64,000 nt of DNA. Origin: Chiridota heheva. Its lineage: Eukaryota; Echinodermata; Holothuroidea; Apodida; Chiridotidae. Shown here piece after piece: positions 44,801 to 56,800 of the stretch. The notes under the pieces are model-generated. The model ran no database searches and had not been told where the DNA came from. It was given only the letters and a program-made list of their open reading frames with translations. Location: the NCBI GenBank assembly GCA_020152595.1, contig JAIGNY010004056.1, positions 782,001 to 846,000 on the forward strand. Reading direction: 5' to 3'. Position 1 is the stretch's first letter. Every line of letters starts with the position of its first letter. The position numbers and the translations under genes are program-made.

Positions 44801-47800
44801 TGGAAAGTCTTCTGTCCACTGTCTGGAAAGTCTTCTGTCCACTGTCTGGAAAGTCTTCTGTCCACTGTCTGGAAAGTCTTCTGTCCACTGTCTGGAAAGT
44901 CTTCTGTCCACTGTCTGGAAAGTCTTCTGTCCACTGTCTGGAAAGTCTTCTGTCCACTGTCTGGAAAGTCTTCTGTCCACTGTCTGGAAAGTCTTCTGTC
45001 CACTGTCTGGAAAGTCTTCTGTCCACTGTCTGGAAAGTCTTCTGTCCACTGTCTTCTGTCCACTGGAAAGTCTTCTGTCCACTGTCTGGAAAGTCTTCTG
45101 TCCACTGTCTGGAAAGTCTTCTGTCCACTGTCTGGAAAGTCTTCTGTCCACTGTCTGGAAAGTCTTCTGTCCACTGTCTGGAAAGTCTTCTGTCCACTGT
45201 CTGGAAAGTCTTCTGTCCACTGTCTGGAAAGTCTTCTGTCCACTGTCTGGAAAGTCTTCTGTCCACTGTCTGGAAAGTCTTCTGTCCACTGTCTGGAAAG
45301 TCTTCTGTCCACTGTCTGGAAAAGTCTTCTGTCCACTGTCTGGAAAGTCTTCTGTCCACTGTCTGGAAAGTCTTCTGTCTTCTGGAAAGTCTTCTGTCCA
45401 CTGTCTGGAAAGTCTTCTGTCCACTGTCTGGAAAGTCTTCTGTCCACTGTCTGGAAAGTCTTCTGTCCACTGTCTGGAAAGTCTTCTGTCCACTGTCTGG
45501 AAAGTCTTCTGTCCACTGTCTGGAAAGTCTTCTGTCCACTGTCTGGAAAGTCTTCTGTCCACTGTCTGGAAAGTCTTCTGTCCACTGTCTGGAAAGTCTT
45601 CTGTCCACTGTCTGGAAAGTCTTCTGTCCACTGTCTGGAAAGTCTTCTGTCCACTGTCTGGAAAGTCTTCTGTCCACTGTCTGGAAAGTCTTCTGTCCAC
45701 TGTCTGGAAAGTCTTCTGTCCACTGTCTGTCTGGAAAGTCTTCTGTCCACTGTCTGGAAAGTCCACTGTCTGTCCACTGTCTGGAAAGTCTTCTGTCCAC
45801 TGTCTGGAAAGTCTTCTGTCCACTGTCTGGAAAGTCTTCTGTCCACTGTCTGGAAAGTCTTCTGTCCACTGTCTGGAAAGTCTTCTGTCCACTGTCTGGA
45901 AAGTCTTCTGTCCACTGTCTGGAAAGTCTTCTGTCCACTGTCTGGAAAGTCTTCTGTCCACTGTCTGAAAGTCTTCTGTCCACTGTCTGGAAAGTCTTCT
46001 GTCCACTGTCTGGAAAGTCTTCTGTCCACTGTCTGGAAAGTCTTCTGTCCACTGTCTGGAAAGTCTTCTGTCCACTGTCTGGAAAGTCTTCTGTCCACTG
46101 TCTGGAAAGTCTTCTGTCCACTGTCTGGAAAGTCTGGAAAGTCTTCTGTCCACTGTCTGGAAAGTCTTCTGTCCACTGTCTGGAAAGTCTTCTGTCCACT
46201 GTCTGGAAAGTCTTCTGTCCACTGTCTGGAAAGTCTTCTGTCCACTGTCTGGAAAGTCTTCTGTCCACTGTCTGGAAAGTCTTCTGTCCACTGTCTGGAA
46301 AGTCTTCTGTCCACTGTCTGGAAAGTCTTCTGTCCACTGTCTGGAAAGTCTTCTGTCCACTGTCTGGAAGTCTTCTGTCCACTGTCTGGAAAGTCTTCTG
46401 TCCACTGTCTGGAAAGTCTGTCCACTGTCTGTCCACTGTCTGGAAAGTCTTCTGTCCACTGTCTGGAAAGTCTTCTGTCCACTGTCTGGAAAGTCTTCTG
46501 TCCACTGTCTGGAAAGTCTTCTGTCCACTGTCTGGAAAGTCTTCTGTCCACTGTCTGGAAAGTCTTCTGTCCACTGTCTGGAAAGTCTTCTGTCCACTGT
46601 CTGGAAAGTCTTCTGTCCACTGTCTGGAAAGTCTTCTGTCCACTGTCTGGAAAGTCTTCTGTCTGTCCACTGTCTGGAAAGTCTTCTGTCCACTGTCTGG
46701 AAAGTCTTCTGTCCACTGTCTGGAAAGTCTTCTGTCCACTGTCTGGAAAGTCTTCTGTCCACTGTCTGGAAAGTCTTCTGTCCACTGTCTGGAAAGTCTT
46801 CTGTCCACTGTCTGGAAAGTCTTCTGTCCACTGTCTGGAAAGTCTTCTGTCCACTGTCTGGAAAGTCTTCTGTCCACTGTCTGGAAAGTCTTCTGTCCAC
46901 TGTCTGGAAAGTCTTCTGTCCACTGTCTGAAAGTCTTCTGTCCACTGTCTGGAAAGTCTTCTGTCCACTGTCTGGAAAGTCTTCTGTCCACTGTCTGGAA
47001 AGTCTTCTGTCCACTGTCTGGAAAGTCTTCTGTCCACTGTCTGGAAAGTCTTCTGTCCACTGTCTGGAAAGTCTTCTGTCCACTGTCTGGAAAGTCTTCT
47101 GTCCACTGTCTGGAAAGTCTTCTGTCCACTGTCTGGAAAGTCTTCTGTCCACTGTCTGGAAAGTCTTCTGTCCACTGTCTGGAAAGTCTTCTGTCCACTG
47201 TCTGGAAAGTCTTCTGTCCACTGTCTGGAAAGTCTTCTGTCCACTGTCTGGAAAGTCTTCTGTCCACTGTCTGTCTGGAAAGTCTTCTGTCCACTGTCTG
47301 GAAAGTCTTCTGTCCACTGTCTGGAAAGTCTTCTGTCCACTGTCTGGAAAGTCTTCTGTCCACTGTCTGGAAAGTCTTCTGTCCACTGTCTGGAAAGTCT
47401 TCTGTCCACTGTCTGGAAAGTCTTCTGTCCACTGTCTGGAAAGTCTTCTGTCCACTGTCTGGAAAGTCTTCCACTGTCTGGAAAGTCCACTGTCTGGAAA
47501 GTCTTCTGTCCACTGTCTGGAAAGTCTTCTGTCCACTGTCTGGAAAGTCTTCTGTCCACTGTCTGGAAAGTCTTCTGTCCACTGTCTGGAAAGTCTTCTG
47601 TCCACTGTCTGGAAAGTCTTCTGTCCACTGTCTGGAAAGTCTTCTGTCCACTGTCTGGAAAGTCTTCTGTCCACTGTCTGGAAAGTCTTCTGTCCACTGT
47701 CTGGAAAGTCTTCTGTCCACTGTCTGGAAAGTCTTCTGTCCACTGTCTGGAAAGTCTTCTGTCCACTGTCTGGAAAGTCTTCTGTCCACTGTCTGGAAAG

Positions 47801-50800
47801 TCTTCTGTCCACTGTCTGGAAAGTCTTCTGTCCACTGTCTGGAAAGTCTTCTGTCCACTGTCTGGAAAGTCTTCTGTCCACTGTCTGGAAAGTCTTCTGT
47901 CCACTGTCTGGAAAGTCTTCTGTCCACTGTCTGGAAAGTCTTCTGTCCACTGTCTGGAAAGTCTTCTGTCCACTGTCTGGAAAGTCTTCTGTCCACTGTC
48001 TGGAAAGTCTTCTGTCCACTGTCTGGAAAGTCTTCTGTCCACTGGAAAGTCTCTGTCCACTGTCTGGAAAGTCTTCTGTCCACTGTCTGGAAAGTCTTCT
48101 GTCCACTGTCTGGAAAGTCTTCTGTCCACTGTCTGGAAAGTCTTCTGTCCACTGTCTGGAAAGTCTTCTGTCCACTGTCTGGAAAGTCTTCTGTCCACTG
48201 TCTGGAAAGTCTTCTGTCCACTGTCTGGAAAGTCTTCCACTGTCCACTGTCTGGAAAGTCTTCTGTCCACTGTCTGGAAAGTCTTCTGTCCACTGTCTGG
48301 AAAGTCTTCTGTCCACTGTCTGGAAAGTCTTCTGTCCACTGTCTGGAAAGTCTTCTGTCCACTGTCTGGAAAGTCTTCTGTCCACTGTCTGGAAAGTCTT
48401 CTGTCCACTGTCTGGAAAGTCTTCTGTCCACTGTCTGGAAAGTCTTCTGTCCACTGTCTGGAAAGTCTTCTGTCCACTGTCTGGAAAGTCTTCTGTCCAC
48501 TGTCTGGAAAGTCTTCTGTCCACTGTCTGGAAAGTCTTCTGTCCACTGTCTGGAAAGTCTTCTGTCCACTGTCTGGAAAGTCTTCTGTCCACTGTCTGGA
48601 AAGTCTTCTGTCCACTGTCTGGAAAGTCTTCTGTCCACTGTCTGGAAAGTCTGTCCACTGTCTGGAAAGTCCACTGTCCACTGGAAAGTCTTCTGTCCAC
48701 TGTCTGGAAAGTCTTCTGTCCACTGTCTGGAAAGTCTTCTGTCCACTGTCTGGAAAGTCTTCTGTCCACTGTCTGGAAAGTCTTCTGTCCACTGTCTGGA
48801 AAGTCTTCTGTCCACTGTCTGGAAAGTCTTCTGTCCACTGTCTGGAAAGTCTTCTGTCCACTGTCTGGAAAGTCTTCTGGAAAGTCCACTGTCTGGAAAG
48901 TCTTCTGTCCACTGTCTGGAAAGTCTTCTGTCCACTGTCTGGAAAGTCTTCTGTCCACTGTCTGGAAAGTCTTCTGTCCACTGTCTGGAAAGTCTTCTGT
49001 CCACTGTCTGGAAAGTCTTCTGTCCACTGTCTGGAAAGTCTTCTGTCCACTGTCTGGAAAGTCTGGAAAGTCTTCTGTCCACTGTCTGGAAAGTCTTCTG
49101 TCCACTGTCTGGAAAGTCTTCTGTCCACTGTCTGGAAAGTCTTCTGTCCACTGTCTGTCTGGAAAGTCTTCTGTCCACTGTCTGGAAAGTCTTCTGTCCA
49201 CTGTCTGGAAAGTCTTCTGTCCTGGAAAGTCTTCTGTCCACTGTCTGGAAAGTCTTCTGTCCACTGTCTGGAAAGTCTTCTGTCCACTGTCTGGAAAGTC
49301 TTCTGTCCACTGTCTGGAAAGTCTTCTGTCCACTGTCTGGAAAGTCTTCCACTGTCCACTGTCTGGAAAGTCTTCTGTCCACTGTCTGGAAAGTCTTCTG
49401 TCCACTGTCTGGAAAGTCTTCTGTCCACTGTCTGGAAAGTCTTCTTCCACTGTCCACTGTCTGGAAAGTCTTCTGTCCACTGTCTGGAAAGTCTTCTGTC
49501 CACTGTCTGGAAAGTCTTCTGTCCACTGTCTGGAAAGTCTTCTGTCCACTGTCTGGAAAGTCTTCTGTCCACTGTCTGGAAAGTCTTCTGTCCACTGTCT
49601 GGAAAGTCTTCTGTCCACTGTCTGGAAAGTCTTCTGTCCACTGTCTGGAAAGTCTTCTGTCCACTGTCTGGAAAGTCTTCTTTCCACTGTCTGGAAAGTC
49701 TTCTGTCCATTGTCTGGAAAGTCTTTTGTGGAAGGTTGACCTAACCTTAACTTCTTAGTAAACCTACTTGTAATTTGTTTTATTAGGAAAATTGATGTAA
49801 CCTTCTTAGTAATTAAATATTTTATCTTCAAACTTTCTTCAGGTGTTTGATTATAATTACCGCACCAGATTATGTTTTAACACTTTCCTAAAATATACAT
49901 CATAAGGTTTTTAAGCCACAAAATCAATTATGATAGAATACATAAAGACTATGAGAAATGCGAGAATGTGAAGTCACAACTATTTTGATTCCTGTTGTTT
50001 CTACACAAACGTAATGAGAACTTTAAATTTGAAACCCTACTTAACAGAATAATATGATGAATACTTTCTTAACCATTTTGTCCTAGTTTATATAAGTTGG
50101 ACTTTCTTTACCAAACGTATTGTATAGATGGTATATATCGTTAATATTCCTGTACGCTGAGAAGCAATGTTTTAACCTCCATTTAAGCTATCCATTGGTA
50201 CAATTTGGAGTTAATGATTTACAAAATTAATGTAATTAGTCGGAACTAGTTGTACTTTGAACACAAACACATATTATGACGAAGTATCACACTGACGTCA
50301 AAGCTAACAGGAACAAGCAAGGACAACTGTTCGTACAAAGTAAAGGCAAGAAACCTAGAAATTTGTTTCACAAGAACGTCATGGAAAATTTTCAAAGATG
50401 ACATCATACCTATAATATTTTCTTTGTTTTGGTTTGGTTTGGGGTGGGGTTAAGGATAAGTTGGTTAAGGATTGAAATTGGTTAAGGATTGAAATTGGTG
50501 AAGGATTGAAGTGATTAAGGATTGAAGTGATTAAGGATTGAAGTTGGTTAAAGATTGAAGTTGGTGAAGGATTGAAGTTGGTTAAGGATTGAAGTTGGTT
50601 GAGGATTGAAGTTGGTTAAGGAATGAAATTGGCTAAGGATTGAAGATGGTGAATGATTGAAGGTAATCTTTATAAAGAGGATATCTGTTGTTGAGAAAGT
50701 TGCTTGCCACCCCGCTGGTAATTGGGATACATACTACTGTACTAGGAACGTCACTTCGTGGGGCTTCTGATTGTTAGCTTTAGCATTGTACTTATTTAAG

Positions 50801-53800
50801 ATATCTCTGATTGAGAGATTTTTGACTCATCAAAGTTTGAACTTTTAGCGAGTAATTATACTTTTATTTGCTTTTATTCAGTTTTAATTTATATTTTTAC
50901 TTTAAATCTATTTTTGACTCTGGTGTGATAGACTGTCAGCGATAAGGGGGGTGAGGGGACCTCTATGAAAAATAAGTTTCACTCAAGTGAACTATATATG
51001 AAGCAGAAAACACAGAAGCATAACCGTTACAATGATTTTAAAAAATGTCCCAAAATAATCGACATTTAGAAAAGGGTGGGGCAGGGGCAGGGGAGGCAGG
51101 GGCAGGAGGTGGAAGGGGAAAGCCGACCTCTATGAACAAATAATTTTCACCTGTGTGAACTATATATAAAGCGGATAACTCAGAAGCATAACCGTTACAA
51201 TGATTAAAAAAAAAACCCCCAAAAAAAAAAAAAAAAAAAAAAATCGACACTTAGAAAATAGGGGGAGCCGGCTCCACGGCTCCCCCTTGGCTACGTACCG
51301 GCATCAGCTTAGTGATAGTAGATTACATATTAATCAATATTTGCAATAATTTTGCTTTCAGTAGCACTCAACTGAAATGAGGACATGTTATTCTAAGCAC
51401 GTAGTTTCATTGATAACCTTTTATATGAATGTTAAAGTCAACCGTAATACTTTCTAATGAGTTGATTTTAAAGAGAACTGAATTTTTCTTCAAAATAGCT
51501 ACAACAAATTAGCAAACAATACACTCTAAAAAAGGAATGGTCAAATTTGATCATTACATGATCAAATCTGCACCAAACCATTTTTGGTCAAAATTAAACG
51601 ACCATAGTATGGTCAAATTTGACCATAATATGGTAGCTATGGACCGTAATTTGGTCAAAATTGAGATTTTTTTTTTACCATGTCGTGGTCAAATTTGTTG
51701 CTCAATTTTGACCAATGTTGGTTTGGTGCAGAGTTGGCCATAATTTGGTCAAAATTTGACCATTTCTTTTTAAAGTGTACCGGTACTCCCTAAATTTTCG
51801 ACAGTGAGCATCTTTAATAATGTCACGTAGATATCAAAGCGCAAAATTGGTAAAGATATATCACCATGACATGACAAAAATACGGCAGATTTTACACGAT
51901 TTATAATAATGATTTAGCGTAGGTTTACTAAGGTAACTTCATTCTGTGATCAGTTTTGTCACAATGTTTTCAATTTCAAAGGCATTTATTTTACCCAATT
52001 TTTTGTATTATATTGATATACAAACATAAAATGTGTACACATACTTATACAAACGCAAAGTCACATCACATACGAAAACATTTTATGATGATGATTACGT
52101 ACAAAATAAGTTAAAATAAAGAAACAGAGACTAATGAAAACCCACTTGCAGAATGAATGACTGGAATGCATATTTTGAAAAATATTCGTGCTTTAAAAAT
52201 CACAAAATGAACCAATTGCATCGAAATGCATTAAGCTATAACTTTCATGGCGCTCTTCCAAATTACTTAAAACCTCCTTGATTGTATGAATATGTACGAG
52301 TTTTAAACTTTTCTTTTTTTCTCTAACAGTGATGACCAATTGGGAGACTCAAAACAGATACATAATTCGTAACACCCTAGGACAGCAAATCTACTACGCT
52401 CATGAAGGTACGTATTTTATAGCCAGGGTGTCGCCGGAGAAATCCAACAGTAGCCTAGATACTGTCAGATTGTAAAACTATACTCATTATGTAGTTTTCC
52501 TAGGATCCCCAGGCACATTAATGATATAGTTTGTACATAAAATTTAAAAAAAAACTTGTCTCTAATTCAATCAAACACTCATCAATCTTTATATTATCTT
52601 AAATGAGTAAAAGGACTGTCCTAATGTTTCTAACAGAATCAGATACCTGCATGAGAATCTGCTGCGGACCAGCCAGAGGATTCATGATTCACATTGTAGA
52701 TAACACAAACCAAGTAAGTAGTGAAAGAGATGACCTCTTCTTTTGTTTTTCTGCGAGTGGGAGGGGGAAGGGGAGGGCGGTGCGTGTAGGGTGGAGGAAT
52801 GACGTTGGATAGCCAAACATTATACAAATCTTCTTCACAAGAAAGGGAGGGAGTAAGGTGGGAATGTTATCCCCGTTTATATGTGAGAACTTATGGAAAA
52901 TGGCTTATCTTGAAGGATGTTCTAATCGTATACCCTTCGAGGGGTGGTGGTTAGGGTGAAGAGGAGGGAGGAGGAGGGGTGGTAGGCAGGTCCCGCTCAT
53001 GGGGAAATGTATATTAATGTTGTTTATATCAATTATTAGCTGTTTGTCTACACAAAAGCCATCCTCCCTTCTTTCTTACGAAAATTATCTTGACCCATCG
53101 TTCCAAGCATAATATGTTTACTTGTCACTTGCCCGTCTACAGTTCCAAATATTGACATATTTTAACCACATTTCCGATTACTTTGTAAATTTCTCCTTCA
53201 GGTATTCATTTTGATGTATTTCCCAATTTGGCGGTTACCCCTCCTCTTTAGCGGCCTAACCCACTGCCTCTGGTAGTAATATAAACACCGAGTACAGTTG
53301 TTGCTCTATTGTTTCTCTCCTGAAATAGGAAGTAATGAGGGTGATCAGAAATTTTAAGTGCTGTGCTGGCTGCTGTTGGTGTATTGCCTGTTTAGACCAC
53401 TGTGCATTCAATATCACTGTGGAGGCACCGGTGGGCACCCCAGTCGGACATGTTGTACAGAGGTATGTGGTATATTCTTCATTATAAACTTTAGGTCAGA
53501 TATTCTGAGATAAACAAGTAGTGGCATATTCAGCGGGGGTCAAGGGGAATCTTGCCCATGGCAAAATTCCAATGTGAAATGTAAGTGATATATATGTAAG
53601 TATGGAATAAATGCAAAACACTTTCGGGAAATGTCCTGAAAAATTTCCGAAAATCATGTAAAATCGCCTGAAGATTTGTCCAAAAATTAAAATAATACCA
53701 GGGGCATATTCATAATAACATTATTTGGGCGATATTTGACCTTATAGATTAATTATAAAAGAGTATTTCTCGAATATGTATACTGGTCATATATATATAA

Positions 53801-56800
53801 TAATGTATAATAATATTCCATATTTACTTACATATATAATACTTAAATTTCACTTTACATTTCACCGGAATTTCAATTTTGTTCAAGTTTCGGAAAAGTT
53901 CCTCCATTTTGAGAAAATTTCTTCCATTTTGGGGAATTTCCTCCATGTTTGGGAAATTTCTATTATTCTTACCAAAATTTGCAATAATTTTACTTAATTT
54001 TTGCAATTGTATGTTTAAGGGAAATTAACATCTTCCCATGACAGTTTTCCCCATTTCCCATAGTTCCTACGCCTCTGGACTCAGCCCTTTTCCAATGATT
54101 ACCGTCCCCCTCCCCCCTCCCCCCCCCGGCACCGAAACTTAAATAATGTAACACCACTGTGAACAAGTCTTGAAGATCTATCTATAGGCAGCAACAACGA
54201 AAGCCTCATTGAAAGAAAATATTATGTAAACTATAAAATAACAATCTGTGTCAACAAAATGAATTCTACAAATTGACAATTTTACAACATTTTGACTTAT
54301 TGTAATAATTTACGTAAATTTTATTACAATTTTGTGACGTCATAAACAGAACACCTACTAATTTCCATGTTTGCTTATTGTTTTTCAAAACTTCATCAAT
54401 GTGTTCTTTTTAAATGGGAGCAGCTGAACATGATCAAAATGCTGTGCATCTCCATAATACTCTCAATCAAACTTTAGCAGAAAAAAGTACGATCTGATGA
54501 TTTCAGTGACTTGTATTTAGGACCGAAATTAAAAGAATTACATTCAAGACTTAAGTTGTCTTATCTTTCACCATAATCTTTCCATTCAGTCAAAATTACT
54601 CATTAAATTGACTCCATAATTCGGAAACTACAGGTGTATTTGACAGAATTTAAAGACGTCTGTTTGGAAATTTAAAGTTCCTTCTATATAATATATCTAC
54701 CTGCCCATATACCTTAAAAAAAAAATGGATTACGTGCGAGGTACAAACAAAGTAGGTGTAAGTTCGAAGAGATTTTGTCGAATTTATAGATAGCTTTTAC
54801 ATTTAAAGCATACTACTAACAACAACAAATAAAAAGACAACTTAAAAATTACCGCCCTGCCGAACATAATGCTAACATATTAGGCGGATCTAAGAATTTG
54901 GAGGGCAAACTGAACTTTGCTGGGAGGGGATACATATGTTCAATTGGATACGAAGACCTGCATGTTTAATGTAGTACCTTCAGGCCCATTACAAAATCCC
55001 TTGCAGGGTTAAGAAAGTGTGCAATGAAGTGCTTCAGCTCAAAACTTTAAGTGAAATTATACTGCTGGATATTCAAAATAGATGATTAACCATGAACCAC
55101 TAAGGGTCATAAATAATGTAGTTTGATTCCGAATATAGCACCTTAGTATAAAGAGAAACATGTCAGCATGTACAGGACATGGCCAATAAGCAGTTGGCCG
55201 AGAAGCAGTCCACGTAAATATGATGTTAAACTATGAAGCTCATGTACATATATGTTTGAATGGTTTTTAGCATTTTTTTCAGGGTGACAACCTTATACTT
55301 GTATTTTTTTCTTCGGAAAATGGATCTTTCCTATTTTCTCAAATATTGACCCAGGCATCGTTCCAAGCAAAATATGTTAACCGATGTCACATGACATTCG
55401 ACCAGTAGAAAATTACCTGTACCGTGTGAATTTTATCAAGCGACCATCTCCCGATTTTGATTGGGTGGTCAGTTAATGTATATATATAGTCGGTTTTCTT
55501 CGGGGAGTATAGTATAGCTTTTTCCCAGTTTTTTGATTGGTCGGTCGGGTATCCCTGTAAATAAATGTTTTCATGTTTCAACTCCAGTTGCAGTCCATGG
55601 GCTCCAAAGTACAAAGTGTTCAACGCGGATATGGAGCCAGTCCTGGATATCGAAGGACCATGCTGCCCGTGTCAATGTGTGTGTGGTTGCACACAGGACG
55701 TCAACTTCCGGGTTAGATTTAATTTCGAATTTATAAGGGTCAGGATTAAAAAGATTCTAGAACAGATTTGTATTATTTTCCGTTTTTTAAGTGTAGATTA
55801 ATCAATCAACGATTTGAACTATGTAATCAATGAAATAACGTTTGGCAATCCATGGCGTGTCGGGTTTCATGGAATGATTCAACATTTTTATATTGAATTG
55901 AATTGAATACGAAATATATATCAACCAAACAATAAACTACATACACGTTGATACAAACATAATTCAATAAGATGCGGTTAACAGATTAAGCGGGGATTGA
56001 AGACAGGTTGATGAAATCCCTATTACGCAAAAACATGTACAAATTTAAACAGAGAGGGGGAACACTAAAAGAGAGAGGTGGAACACTAAAAGTAAGAGGA
56101 GGAACACTAAAAAAGAGAGAAGGGGAACACTAAAAGAGAGAGGGAACACTAAAAGAGAGAAGGGGAACACTAAAAAGAGAGAATGGGAACACTAAAATAG
56201 AGAAGGGGAACACTAAAAGAAACACTAAAAGAGAGAGAGAGGGAACACTAAAAAAGAGAGGAGGAACACTAAAAGAGAGAGGGGGAACACTGAAAAAGAG
56301 AGAAAGGGAACACTAAAAGAGAGAATGGGAACACTAAAAAAGAGAGAGGGAACACTAAAAGAGAGAGGAGGAACACTAAAAGAGAGAGGGGGAACACTGA
56401 AAAAGAGAGAAAGGGAACACTAAAAGAGAGAGAGGGAACACTAAAAGAGAGAGAGGGTACACTAAAAGAGAGAGGGGGAACACTAAAAAGAGAGAGGGGA
56501 ACACTAAAAGAGAGAGGAGGAACACTAAAAGAGAGAGGGGGAACACTGAAAAAGAGAGAAAGGGAACACTAAAAGAGAGAGAGGGAACACTAAAAGAGAG
56601 AGGGGGTACACTAAAAGAGAGAGGGGGAACACTAAAAAGAGAGAGGGGAACACTAAAAGAGAGAGCACTAAAAGAGTGAGATGAAACACTAAATACTTGG
56701 ATATAGGGTTGAAGACTTCTTAGCAGAATACAAATAAAGAGAGTGACATTCAATTTACACTAGTTAAATGAGTTCGATCCTATATTTGACTAAATGATAG

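Noticed and set aside
42760..49831. Open frames of up to 2,337 codons on both strands
   Set aside because: They are produced by the stop-free 23-bp tandem unit, overlap each other in all frames, and lie in an intron of a well-supported gene.
56376..56753. 125-codon minus-strand frame of Ser-Leu-Leu-Val-Phe type
   Set aside because: Translation of the GGAACACTAAAA minisatellite in scramblase intron 5.
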